In this document: in pieces, positions 15,997-24,558 of the stretch
How the letters are laid out: every line of letters begins with the position of its first letter
How positions within the stretch are numbered: position 1 is the stretch's first letter
Assembly (NCBI GenBank): GCA_030019255.1
Contig: JASEFK010000005.1
Coordinates: 62,001-126,000 of the forward strand
DNA: 64,000 nt
Source: Actinomycetota bacterium
GTDB lineage: Bacteria; Actinomycetota; Geothermincolia; Geothermincolales; RBG-13-55-18
Direction: 5' to 3'
Program-made: the position numbers and the translations under genes
Notes under the pieces: generated by a model
Database searches by the model: none
What the model was told of the DNA's origin: nothing
Seen by the model: only the letters and a program-made list of their open reading frames with translations

Positions 15997-16824
15997 GTCT
16001 TCGGGGAGGGGCCGAAGGCCCTGCGGGAGATACTGGAGGCCAGCCGACGCGAGGAGGAGGCCCGACGGGAACGCTTCCGCGACTTCTCCCTGGATGATTT
16101 CTTCCTGAACCTCCGCTCCCGAGACCGCCTGAGCAAGGCCCGGGTCCACCAGGCCCTTCCCACCCGGGACGACCGGGAGGTCGTGGAGCTGGCGCGCCGC
16201 CTGATGCGCGAGGCCTCGGAGGACTACCTGAAGTTGCGGATGCAGTGGCAACGCGAGGCGGTGGGCTACCTCTCCAGTCTCGGCATGGAAGCATATTCCA
16301 GGACGGGGGAAGGGGCCTTCGAGGTGCCGGACGGCTTGGATTACGTGGGTTTGCAGGCGGAGGGGACCCCGGAGAGGCCGCTCCTGGTGAAGGCGGGGAG
16401 GCTGGGCAATTTCGCCGGGATGAAGGCCAAGTACCTCCATATACAGGCGGAAGCGGTGGGGGATTACTGCCTCCGCCGGGCCGTCCACTGCCGCCTGCAG
16501 GTGGGGACGGCGGGGAAGTGCCTGGGAGAGGAGGGGGAGGACCTGTACCTGCAGGCCCGGGAGGCCGGGGACTGGTTGATGCTCAAGTCCCGCCGATGCG
16601 TCGTGTCCGCCTACAAGGTGGGACGCCTGGCGGGACTTGATTCCCAGGAATTGGAAATGCACTGCCACCTGGCGGGAGCGGAGCTGGGAGCCCGTGCCCG
16701 GGACGCGGTCATCTACGTTTACCGGGAGGCCAGGAGCCTGGGCCTTCGGGGGAGCGGCGTCATCTACCTGCGCCACGGCTCTCCTCCCTGGCGCACCACC
16801 TTCCGCGTAGAACGCATCCCCTGA
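15979..16824 (+). CDS. Uncharacterised third protein of the MoxR-VWA cassette
   Basis: 281 residues from GTG 15979. The first 105 residues are charged and helical (REILEASRREEEARRERFRDFS). From about 110 the sequence becomes short hydrophobic-polar periods with many Gly and Ala (LLVKAGRLGNFAGMKAKYLH, then VGRLAGLDSQELEMHCHLAG), suggesting a right-handed beta-helix or similar stacked repeat fold. No domain is recognised. It follows the VWA gene in the same direction and is probably part of the same functional set. A duplicated start with a better ribosome site lies 76 bp upstream. Confidence 0.7.
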   Translation: MKLPKPVFGEGPKALREILEASRREEEARRERFRDFSLDDFFLNLRSRDRLSKARVHQALPTRDDREVVELARRLMREASEDYLKLRMQWQREAVGYLSSLGMEAYSRTGEGAFEVPDGLDYVGLQAEGTPERPLLVKAGRLGNFAGMKAKYLHIQAEAVGDYCLRRAVHCRLQVGTAGKCLGEEGEDLYLQAREAGDWLMLKSRRCVVSAYKVGRLAGLDSQELEMHCHLAGAELGARARDAVIYVYREARSLGLRGSGVIYLRHGSPPWRTTFRVERIP

Positions 16825-16910
16825 GAAGGAAGTCTCGTGTTCCGGCACCGCCCGGAGCCCGCGAAAAGAGGATGGAGATAACGGAGCAGCAGGGAAAGGA
16901 GGAGGCGGCC

Positions 16911-18119
16911 ATGATGACCTACATCAACTTCCCGCGGCGCATCGCGCGCTTCCAGGAGGAGCTGAAGAAGGAGGGAGTGGACGTCCTGGTGGGCACCAAG
17001 CTCAAGACCGTCACCCACCTTTCCGGCGGCTTCGTCCCCTGGAGGAGCGCCGTCATCGTGCCCGCCGAGGGGGAGCTGCAGCTGATAACCTCCGCCCTGG
17101 ACGCCGCCCGCCTCAAGGACGAGACCTGGCTGGACAACGTGGTGGGATTCGGGGGCCTTCCGGGACTGGAGTTTATGGACATGATAACCGCGCGTATCCG
17201 GGAGCTTGGCCTGGAAAAATCCACCATCGGAATCGAGAGCGGTACTTCCAACTACCTCCCCGACGGCTTCATCACCCTCTACGAGTATGAGAAGCTGCGC
17301 GAGGCCTTTCCTGAGGCGCGCATCGTCAACGCCGTGCACATCATGGACCGCTTCACCCTGGTCAAGGAGCCGGAGGAGATAAAGCTCATGCGCCAGGCCA
17401 CGGCGCTGGTGGATTACGCCCACGAGGTGGTGCGCGAACACCTGCAGGTGGGAATCACCGAGAAGGAGATCGCCGGCATCGCCGAGAAGGTCATGCGGGA
17501 CCGGGGAAGCCAGTTCGCCTGGACCTTCACCGGAGGGCAAGAGATAGCCTCCGGGTACCGGACCTGGTGGTTCTGGGGAGGATGCACGCCGGCCACGGAC
17601 AAGATCGTGCAGTGCGGCGACCCAGTGATGATCGACCTCCACGGCATGTTCTGGCTCATGTTGGGTGACGTGGCCCACAACGCCATCATGGGCGAGCCCA
17701 CCCGGGAGCAGCAGGAGGTCATGGACGCCTACGTGGCGGTTTGCCACAAAGTTGTTGAGGAGATGCAGCCCGGCCGCACCCTGGGCGAGGTGGCGGCGCG
17801 GGTTAACGAGTTCGTGCGGGAGAAGGGATGGGCGGAGTGGGTCCTTCCCGGGTTCGGGCACGGCATCGGCCACTTCGGGCACGAGTGGTACCCCTGCGTG
17901 GCCGAGTCGCCCTCCCCGGGGAACAACGAGCCCGATTACGTCCTGGAGCCGGGATACATCCAGATGGCGGCGGTGGTGTGCAACCGACCGAGGGTGGCCG
18001 GTTTCCGCCTGGAGCGGCCCCTGCTCATCACCGAGCACGGGAACGAGCTGCTGTCAAAACTTCCCATTGAGCCCTGGATAATCGACTGCGGCCGCTCCTG
18101 CGCCCGCCGCTGCCGATGA
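16911..18119 (+). CDS. M24-family creatinase/aminopeptidase P-like protein
   Basis: 402 residues from ATG 16911 with AAAGGAGG upstream; an earlier ATG at 16872 has its purines too close. It has the two-domain layout of Xaa-Pro peptidases: a creatinase N-domain (1-160) and a pita-bread domain. Metal ligands seen are D242 and D253 (IDLHG...LGD), H317 (GFGHGIGHF) and E368 (FRLER). The first metal glutamate of the usual I-E-P-G motif is A354 here (YIQMAAVV). The metal site is therefore incomplete, as in creatinase-type or inactive members, and peptidase activity is doubtful. Confidence 0.85.
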   Translation: MMTYINFPRRIARFQEELKKEGVDVLVGTKLKTVTHLSGGFVPWRSAVIVPAEGELQLITSALDAARLKDETWLDNVVGFGGLPGLEFMDMITARIRELGLEKSTIGIESGTSNYLPDGFITLYEYEKLREAFPEARIVNAVHIMDRFTLVKEPEEIKLMRQATALVDYAHEVVREHLQVGITEKEIAGIAEKVMRDRGSQFAWTFTGGQEIASGYRTWWFWGGCTPATDKIVQCGDPVMIDLHGMFWLMLGDVAHNAIMGEPTREQQEVMDAYVAVCHKVVEEMQPGRTLGEVAARVNEFVREKGWAEWVLPGFGHGIGHFGHEWYPCVAESPSPGNNEPDYVLEPGYIQMAAVVCNRPRVAGFRLERPLLITEHGNELLSKLPIEPWIIDCGRSCARRCR

Positions 18120-18147
18120 CCGCACCGGTCGCTTGGGGGTGAGGAAA

Positions 18148-18606
18148 ATGCTGGAAAGGGTCCTTCTTCCCGTGGACGGCTCGGAGACGTCCAAAAAGGC
18201 AGTGGATTTCGCCGTCAGGCTCCTGGAGAAAAGCGGATGCCGGGTGACCCTCCTCGCCGTGGTGGAGGAGCCCGCCTACGCAGCCTTCTGGTCCGACGGC
18301 ATGATCGCCCCGGAGGTCGTCCTGCCCCCGCCGGAGGAGCTGCGCGGAGAGCTGGAGAAGAGGGCCGGGCGGATGCTGGAGGAGTCTTCCACGCCGGTGA
18401 AGGAAGCCGGCCTGGAGGTGGAGACCCTGGTCCGCTTTGGAAGCGCCGCCTCGGAGATACTCCGGGAGGCCGAGGAGGGAGGCTACGACCTGGTGATCAT
18501 GGGGAGCCACGGACGCGGCGTCCTGGGCGGTTTCCTCCTGGGCTCGGTGAGCAACCGGGTGGTACACCACGCCAGGTGCCCGGTGCTCATCGTGAGGGGT
18601 CCCTGA
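18148..18606 (+). CDS. Universal stress protein (UspA family)
   Basis: 152 residues; ATG 18148 behind GGGGGTGAGG. It has the complete ATP-binding signature G-x2-G-x9-G-S (GSHGRGVLGGFLLGS) and D at the end of the first beta strand (LLPVDGSETS). Usp proteins bind ATP and support survival under stress in the cytoplasm. It lies 28 bp after the M24 gene and is probably cotranscribed. Confidence 0.92.
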   Translation: MLERVLLPVDGSETSKKAVDFAVRLLEKSGCRVTLLAVVEEPAYAAFWSDGMIAPEVVLPPPEELRGELEKRAGRMLEESSTPVKEAGLEVETLVRFGSAASEILREAEEGGYDLVIMGSHGRGVLGGFLLGSVSNRVVHHARCPVLIVRGP

Positions 18607-18640
18607 GCCCATTGCCTTAAAGCCCCGGAGTTCCCTCACA

Positions 18641-18852
18641 TTATCGCCCCGCAGTGGAAGGAGTCGCGGCAATTTCCAGCTTCGCGAGAAGTTCTTCCCC
18701 GGTGGGTTCGCTGCCGGATTTATAGCCAAAACTTTCCCAAGCCCCGGTAAGGGTGTCGCTCGTATCGACCGGAGATCCCCAGAACGTGGCTGCTTTGGTA
18801 TCGAGGGTACAGCTGCGATTGGGAGCGATCTTCCCGTTTATGATACTGGACA
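18641..18852 (-). pseudogene. C-terminal remnant of an unknown gene
   Basis: An open frame between two stops, without a start codon, reading on the minus strand. Its translation is protein-like: NGKIAPNRSCTLDTKAATFW, then SPVDTSDTLTGAWESFG and SEPTGEELLAKLEIAAT before TAA at 18643-18641. Codon choice and composition differ from the shadow frames. I do not recognise the family. It sits in the otherwise empty 18607-19137 spacer and is best read as the tail of a lost gene. Confidence 0.35.
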
Positions 18853-19137
18853 GTTACCGAACAATCTGTTAGATTTTTTCTGGTTAGGGGTTAATAAGCG
18901 TGACCTCACCGCGGATGGGAATTGCCGGTAAACGCGTTCGATTCGGGCAAGTTGATAGGGCGGAGATAACCCTCGCTCACCGTCGGGGGAATGCATGGAA
19001 CTTGCCCGGTGCCCGGACTGCTTAACGGTCAAGGACTCGGAGCGAAGGTCACCTATCCCGAAGCTGGAACATGACGGTCGGCGGGGGACAAGCGGAGTTC
19101 GCCGGGCCCTTGATCCGTGTCCCGAGGAGGTGTGACT

Positions 19138-21774
19138 TTGAGAAAGGCACGCGGGTTTCTTACTCCCATTGCTTTCCTGGTCGTGTTAGCCCTGGTTCTG
19201 GCCTGGCTTCCGGGCTGCGAGATCCTCCCCTACCAGGAGCCGGTGGGCGGCATGACCGTCCGGTACGATTTCGTGTCCACCGTGGACGACCTCAACCTCC
19301 CCTGCAGCATCTATCTCCCCTCGGGATACGACCCCTCGCGTTCCTATCCCCTGTGGGTGGAGCTGCATGCCCTGGGCGGGGTGCCCCTCATCGACAACAA
19401 CTGGATGAACATCTTCTCCAACATGATCAAAACGGTGGCCGACGAGAGGGGATGGATAGTCCTCTCCCCCTGGGGCCGCAACCTCACCAGCTTCTACATC
19501 GACGGGGTGAACAAGGATGCGGGGCCGAACCGGGAGCCGAACATCGTGGACGACATGTCCAGCCTGGCTTCCTGGACGCCGGCAGGTGGAGGCTGGTCGG
19601 CGGCGGGCGGGGTCATCCGTCAGTCGGATTCCTCCGCCTCCTGGAAGGAACTGGTAAGACGGGATTCCTCCGGGAAGGACTACGCGGTGCGCGTCAGGTT
19701 CCGGGAGGTGAGCCGTCCCGGGAACGCAAGCGCGGTGGGCATCAACCTGCGCCGGGACCCCGCCACCGGGGACTGCTACCACGTGGACCTCTATTCCGAG
19801 ACGGTGAACGGAACCACCAGCAAGTACGTGCGCCTCTTCCGCGTCTCCGGCGGGACCTGGAACCTCATCTACCAGGCGCCTTATGAGTGGGGTCCCCTCA
19901 AGCCCGGTGACCCGTGGATAACCTTGCGGGTGGGTTCCTACGCCGGGTACCTCAAGGTGAACGTCAACGACAAGCCCATCAACCTGCAGCCCGGCGACGA
20001 CTGCTCGCCCTACGGGGACGGCCGGGACGTCCCCGAGCCGCCCATATCCGGTGAGGTGTCCATCTGCAGCTACGGGGCGGTGCACGAGTTTGACGAGCTG
20101 CGCATTCAGAACGAGCACCAGTACGGGGAGAGGGACGTCATCGACTGCATCCTCCAGGCCATGGAGAAGTTCAACATCGACGAGGACCGCGTCTACGTGT
20201 CCGGACTCTCCATGGGGGGCACGGGGGCCTACGTCCTGGGCATCCACAACCCGGGGCTGGTCACCGCCGTCTCCCCTAACGCGGGAGCCTCCGACCTGGT
20301 TTACAACTACCAGTGGATGCGGGAGCACTTCCCCCGTAATTACGGGTATCCCTATGCCGACGTCAACGACGCGCGGGTGCCCGACAACTGGGCCGCCATC
20401 GCCGGGAAGGAGGACGAACCGGGAAGCTCCATCGACACTCCCCTCATGCGGGACAACAGCGCCCGCTACGTGCTGGAAAACCTTGCCAACATGCCCATAC
20501 GCATCGTGCAGGGCCTGAACGACAGCAACTTCCCCAACCAGTACCAGAACCTCACCGTCATGTGGTGGAAGCGGGAGAGCACTACCCCGGGGGACAGGTG
20601 GTGGCTGGTGGAGGCGCCGCCTCCCTACTCCCCGGCCACGGCGGAATTCGCCAACGGGGGCGACGTCCATGCCCTGCTCACCGCCTGGTCCGCAGTGGGA
20701 CCCTATTACTCGGAGTACAACACCAGCCCTTACGGCGGTCACGGCTTCATGGAGCCTTACGGGGTGACCGCCGACTTCTTCCAGGCCCATGCCCGCAACC
20801 GGCAGCCCACCCAGGTGGCCTACAAGACCTACGACGATCCCGTGAGTTCCTCCTACTGGATGACCATGAGGAGGTACGAGGGAGCGGGGGAGGAAGCCGC
20901 CCTGGCCCGCGCCGGGGTGGACCGCGCCGCCGGCGCGGTGGAGGCCCACGTGCGCAACGTGCAGGAGCTGACCCTGGACCTCTCCTGGGCGGGGGTGACC
21001 CTGGAGCCCGGAAGGATTCTGACCGTTCGTTTGGACACCAGCACCGACCCCAGTGCCATTCCCGTATCGGACAGGCTGGGGAGGACCGACCTGGTGCTGG
21101 TCCACGCCTGGGCCGCCGTGCTGGGCATGAGAGTCAGGCTGGACGGGTCGCTCCTCACCCCCGGCGTGGATTACACCCTGGAAGGAAGCCGGCTGCGCAT
21201 TCCCGGCATCGTCCTCGACCGCCAGAGGACGCTGACCCTGGAGCTTCCCTCCCAGGCCCAGGCCAACCTCCTGCCCAACCCCGGTTTCGAGGACGTGAAC
21301 CCCGACGGGAGCGTACCCGGCTGGAGTCAACTGCTGCTCTCCGGCGGTACGGCACGTATGGAAAATCATTCCATGATGTCCCACGCGGGCAGTCGCTCCC
21401 TGCGCATCAAGGACCCGGCCCCCGCGGCCGCGCCCTACACCTGTTCCTGGCGGAGCGACCCGGTGGCCGGGATAGAGGCGGGAAGCTACTACGCGTTGAC
21501 GGGTTTCTACCGCACCCGGCTTTTCCGCAACGCCTCGGCGCAGGTCACCATATACTGGTATAACGCCGCCGGTTCCCTGATAGGTACGGACAGCGCCACG
21601 CTGGAGACGCCCTCCGGCTATTCCACCCACGACTGGATGCCCTTCCACCTCCAGGCCCGGGCTCCGCTGGGGGCGGCCAGGGCCGCGGTTAGGTTGGAGA
21701 CGGCAGGCAGCTCTGGGACGGCCGGGGGCGGCAGCGTGTGGTTCGACGACGTGGCCCTGTTCCGCGTCCCTTGA
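19138..21774 (+). CDS. Secreted lipoprotein alpha/beta-hydrolase with inserted sugar-binding-like domain
   Basis: 878 residues; TTG 19138 is preceded by GAGGAGG at 19124-19130 with 7-base spacing, while GTG 19132 is too close. The signal peptide has a lipobox LPGC with Cys27. A poly-hydroxyalkanoate-depolymerase-like alpha/beta hydrolase is split by a beta-rich insert of about 190 residues (137-325). The nucleophile is S358 (GLSMGG), a likely acid is D462 (GLNDSN), and the His is H535 (GGHGF). After 560 come beta-sandwich segments, the last (about 720-878) like a carbohydrate-binding 'NPGFEDVNPDG...W' module. It probably cleaves an extracellular polyester or acetylated polysaccharide. Confidence 0.8.
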   Translation: MRKARGFLTPIAFLVVLALVLAWLPGCEILPYQEPVGGMTVRYDFVSTVDDLNLPCSIYLPSGYDPSRSYPLWVELHALGGVPLIDNNWMNIFSNMIKTVADERGWIVLSPWGRNLTSFYIDGVNKDAGPNREPNIVDDMSSLASWTPAGGGWSAAGGVIRQSDSSASWKELVRRDSSGKDYAVRVRFREVSRPGNASAVGINLRRDPATGDCYHVDLYSETVNGTTSKYVRLFRVSGGTWNLIYQAPYEWGPLKPGDPWITLRVGSYAGYLKVNVNDKPINLQPGDDCSPYGDGRDVPEPPISGEVSICSYGAVHEFDELRIQNEHQYGERDVIDCILQAMEKFNIDEDRVYVSGLSMGGTGAYVLGIHNPGLVTAVSPNAGASDLVYNYQWMREHFPRNYGYPYADVNDARVPDNWAAIAGKEDEPGSSIDTPLMRDNSARYVLENLANMPIRIVQGLNDSNFPNQYQNLTVMWWKRESTTPGDRWWLVEAPPPYSPATAEFANGGDVHALLTAWSAVGPYYSEYNTSPYGGHGFMEPYGVTADFFQAHARNRQPTQVAYKTYDDPVSSSYWMTMRRYEGAGEEAALARAGVDRAAGAVEAHVRNVQELTLDLSWAGVTLEPGRILTVRLDTSTDPSAIPVSDRLGRTDLVLVHAWAAVLGMRVRLDGSLLTPGVDYTLEGSRLRIPGIVLDRQRTLTLELPSQAQANLLPNPGFEDVNPDGSVPGWSQLLLSGGTARMENHSMMSHAGSRSLRIKDPAPAAAPYTCSWRSDPVAGIEAGSYYALTGFYRTRLFRNASAQVTIYWYNAAGSLIGTDSATLETPSGYSTHDWMPFHLQARAPLGAARAAVRLETAGSSGTAGGGSVWFDDVALFRVP

Positions 21775-21934
21775 GGCGGCAGGTCGCCTCCCGCCGGGAG
21801 TGGTAACAAGCCCCATCGAACCATCCTCCTCCTGGCGGCGGCTCGACCAGCCGGCAGCAGGAGCCCCTTCACCTCCTCGCCGCCAACGGCAGCCTGTTGC
21901 CCGATAAAGGGATGAAAAAACCCGCTTTACTCCA

Positions 21935-21963
21935 TTGACTTTCCGCGAAGGCGGGAGTATTAT
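21935..21963 (+). promoter_or_regulatory. Promoter of the T-box / homocysteine operon
   Basis: TTGACT (21935-21940), 17-base spacer, TATTAT (21958-21963). Transcription would start near 21970, giving a leader of about 550 bases that contains the T-box. This is the best-looking sigma-70-type promoter in the window. Confidence 0.65.
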
Positions 21964-22013
21964 AAGAAATCACTTTCTCGGCTGTTATTGACAACCGAAT
22001 ACTTACCGCTAAA

Positions 22014-22252
22014 GGCGATGAAGGGGAGGAGTAGGCCCGCGGGTAGCGCTACAGAGAGCCGGGCTGAGGTTGAGAACCGGTGCGTGAAGCGGGCTGAAGA
22101 TGGCCCTGGAGCTTCCCGTCGAAAGCGATGAGCGAGTAGGCGAGGACGGATGCCCCCGTTACCATGGGCGAGGGTATCGCGCTGCGGCGCCGTACCCGGT
22201 GCGGGTGATACGGTAGTGAATACCGCCGTGCGCCTTCGCCGGCGGTATTTCA
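22014..22252 (+). ncRNA. T-box leader, probably tRNA-Met specific
   Basis: Conserved T-box blocks appear in order: GATGAAGGGGAGGAGTAGG (22017-22034), the AG bulge and distal stem I (AGAGAGCCGGG ... GGTTGAGAACCGGTG, 22053-22083), a specifier region CTGAAGATGGCC with ATG at 22100-22102, GAAAGCGATGAGCGAGTAGG (22121-22140), CCCCGTTACC (22153-22162) and GGGCGAGGGT. At the end, GGTAGTGAATACCGCC overlaps a 10-bp terminator stem AATACCGCCG/CGGCGGTATT (22219-22248) followed by TTTCATTTCC. The UGGN bulge is not canonical (TAGT). An ATG specifier means methionine starvation would switch on the homocysteine genes. The 270 bp from 22253 to the gene show nothing further apart from TAAGGAGG at 22513-22520. 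Confidence 0.75.
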
Positions 22253-22523
22253 TTTCCCGCTTGGGAAGTGGAAGGAAAGCACCCGCGAGGGGAGAGGGGC
22301 CGCCGTTCCCCGTTGCGGCCGCGGAAGATTCTCAGTCGGCCGGTTCGTGGAAGGTGGACCGGGGCGTGACGGGATAGGGACGGAGAAAGCGCGATACATA
22401 CCGGAAAGGGAAAGGGACTGATCTCAAAGGTGGTTGAAACCGAAAGGTGGTGGTGGACTTGGTATGGATCATGCGCAGCCTCCCGCGGGAATGAAAGTCC
22501 GTCAAGACGGGAGGTAAGGAGGA

Positions 22524-23699
22524 ATGGCCAAGACCATAGCGGAGATTAACGAGAGAATCAAGAAAGGCGAGGCGGTGGTGGTCACCGCCGAGGAGATCAT
22601 CGACCTGGTGGAGGAGAAGGGCGTGGAGGAGGTGGCCCGCACGGTGGACGTGGTGACCACGGGCACCTTCGGGCCCATGTGCTCCTCCGGGGCCTTCATC
22701 AACCTGGGACACGCCCAGCCGCGCATCAAGATACAGCGCGCCTGGTTGAACGAGGTGCCGGTGTACTGCGGCGTGGCCGCCGTGGACATCTACATCGGGG
22801 CCACGGAGATGGCGGAGCACGACCCCCTGAACGAGGTCTTCCCCGGCGAGTTCCGCTATGGTGGCGGCCACGTCATCGAGGACCTGGTGGCGGGGCGCAA
22901 GGTGCACCTGAGGGCGGAGGCCTACGGCACGGACTGCTATCCCAACCGGCGCTGGGAGCGCGATATAACCCTGGACGACGTCAAGGAGGCCTGGCTCTTC
23001 AACCCGCGCAACGCCTACCAGAACTACAACGTGGCCGTTAACCTGTCCGACCGGGTCATCTACACCTACATGGGGGTGTTGCGCCCCAAGCTGGGGAACG
23101 CCAACTATTGCAGCGCGGGCCAGCTCTCGCCGCTGCTCAACGACCCCCTGTTCCGCACCATTGGCATAGGTACCCGCATCTTCCTGGGTGGGGGCGTGGG
23201 ATACGTGGCCTGGCACGGAACGCAGCACAACACCGACGTCCCCCGCGCCGCCAACGGGACGCCCACCAGGCCGGCGGGCACCATCGCCGTCATCGGCGAC
23301 CTCAGGGGGATGAACCCCCGCTACCTCACCGGCTATTCCATGCTCGGCTACGGGGCCACCCTGGCGGTGGGCATCGGCATACCCATCCCGGTGCTGGACG
23401 AGGAGGTGGTGCGGCACGCCGCGGTGCGCGACGCCGACCTCAAGGCCCCGGTGGTGGATTACTCCGTGGACTACCCGCAGGGCACGGGACGGGTGCTGGG
23501 CGAGGTCACCTACGCGGAGCTGAAAAGCGGGCGCATCGTGGTGGAGGGAAAGGAGGTGCCTACCGCCCCCCTTTCCAGTTACAGCCGGGCGAGGGAAATC
23601 GCCGAGACCTTGAAGGAATGGATACGGCAGGGACGCTTCCTGCTCAGCGAGCCGGTGGAGCTTCTGCCCTGCGCGGCGAGGGAGAAGGGGGTGGGCTGA
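22524..23699 (+). CDS. DUF39 homocysteine biosynthesis protein
   Basis: 391 residues; TAAGGAGG precedes the ATG. This is the COG1900/DUF39 family, needed with a NIL-ferredoxin partner in methanogens and sulfate reducers to make homocysteine from aspartate semialdehyde and a sulfide source. Typical features are VTTGTFGPMCSSGAFINLGH near residue 45 with a conserved Cys, the YCGVAAVDIYIGATEM stretch, and a GGGVGYVAWHGTQHN glycine loop near 225. It is followed directly by the partner gene (stop TGA at 23697-23699, next ATG at 23700). Control by the Met T-box upstream fits the pathway. Confidence 0.92.
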   Translation: MAKTIAEINERIKKGEAVVVTAEEIIDLVEEKGVEEVARTVDVVTTGTFGPMCSSGAFINLGHAQPRIKIQRAWLNEVPVYCGVAAVDIYIGATEMAEHDPLNEVFPGEFRYGGGHVIEDLVAGRKVHLRAEAYGTDCYPNRRWERDITLDDVKEAWLFNPRNAYQNYNVAVNLSDRVIYTYMGVLRPKLGNANYCSAGQLSPLLNDPLFRTIGIGTRIFLGGGVGYVAWHGTQHNTDVPRAANGTPTRPAGTIAVIGDLRGMNPRYLTGYSMLGYGATLAVGIGIPIPVLDEEVVRHAAVRDADLKAPVVDYSVDYPQGTGRVLGEVTYAELKSGRIVVEGKEVPTAPLSSYSRAREIAETLKEWIRQGRFLLSEPVELLPCAAREKGVG

Positions 23700-24107
23700 A
23701 TGGTGCGGCACAAGATAGTTCTCCGTTTTCCCCGCGAGCAGGTGGACAAGCCCATCGTGAGCAAGCTGGTCCGGGACTACGGCCTGGACTTCAACATCCT
23801 CAAGGCCTCCATCACCCCCCGGGAGGAGGGCCTGCTGGTCCTGGAGGTGACCGGGGAGGAGGCGGATTACGAGCGGGGCCTGGAATACCTGCGCTCCTGC
23901 GGGGTGGACATCCAGCCCCTCTCCCAGGACATCAAGCGCAACGAGGAGCGTTGCACCCACTGCGGGGCCTGCCTTGCGGTCTGCCCCACGGTAGCGCTGA
24001 GCTTGGACCGGGATACCTGGGAAGTGCGCTTTTCGGATGACGACTGCGTGGCCTGCGAGCTCTGCGTCAAGGCCTGCCCCCCGCGGGCCATGGAAGTCCA
24101 TTATTGA
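23700..24107 (+). CDS. NIL-domain 4Fe-4S ferredoxin, homocysteine pathway partner
   Basis: 135 residues. The N-terminal NIL domain (about 1-75) precedes two ferredoxin clusters: C-x2-C-x2-C-x3-CP (CTHCGACLAVCP) and C-x2-C-x2-C-x3-CP (CVACELCVKACP). This is the known partner of DUF39 proteins, likely feeding electrons and sulfur for reduction of the thiol intermediate. Its start abuts the DUF39 stop, and a strong terminator follows 47 bp later, so the operon has these two genes only. Confidence 0.92.
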   Translation: MVRHKIVLRFPREQVDKPIVSKLVRDYGLDFNILKASITPREEGLLVLEVTGEEADYERGLEYLRSCGVDIQPLSQDIKRNEERCTHCGACLAVCPTVALSLDRDTWEVRFSDDDCVACELCVKACPPRAMEVHY

Positions 24108-24154
24108 GCTGCAGGCCGGGTGATCGCCGGGCATGGAAACGCGATTGATCCTCC

Positions 24155-24190
24155 GGGGAGCCGGAACATTCAACCGGCTCCCCCTTTTCT
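24155..24190 (+). terminator. Intrinsic terminator of the homocysteine operon
   Basis: A 10-bp perfect stem GGGGAGCCGG / CCGGCTCCCC (24155-24164 with 24174-24183) with a 9-base loop, then CTTTTCTTG. Confidence 0.88.
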
Positions 24191-24558
24191 TGTCCAAAGA
24201 GGGAATGCCTCGGAAAGCGTGGATCTTGCCCGACGTGTGGGCTTGACGGCCGGGAAACCTGAAGGGAGGAAGCGGGTGAGATCCGCATGGAAGGGCGACC
24301 GTGAACCTGGTTTTTCTCCAGGTATGGGGCTGGAGGAACGGAGGAAGTCGGGTTTTAAGCAAGATTCATGGCCAAAGGCCGTCGAGGATGGAGAATTGCA
24401 GGATGGAACCTGGCGTTTTCCTTTACCGGGAAGGCAAGCGGAACGTATGCTGGTTTTTTCGTTTCTCGGTTACCTTGTCGAGTGTGATTCCGGAGCCCGG
24501 AGGGTTTACCGTGTCCGCCCTCAAGAGTATAAATATTCCTGAAAGAAGGTCCGATGCC
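24191..24558. other. Spacer between terminator and FHA gene
   Basis: 368 bp. No gene is supported; frames open here lack ribosome sites and have irregular composition. The AT-rich GTATAAATATTCCTG at about 24527-24541 is a likely promoter part for the FHA gene. Confidence 0.35.

Noticed and set aside
19186-21816. Minus-strand open frame of 876 codons opposite the secreted hydrolase
   Set aside because: It mirrors the GC-rich codon pattern of the real plus-strand gene, is rich in His, Gly, Val and Arg without domains, and has no ribosome site.
22332-24362. Minus-strand frame of 676 codons opposite the homocysteine genes
   Set aside because: Shadow of two clearly recognised genes; no domain and no start signal.
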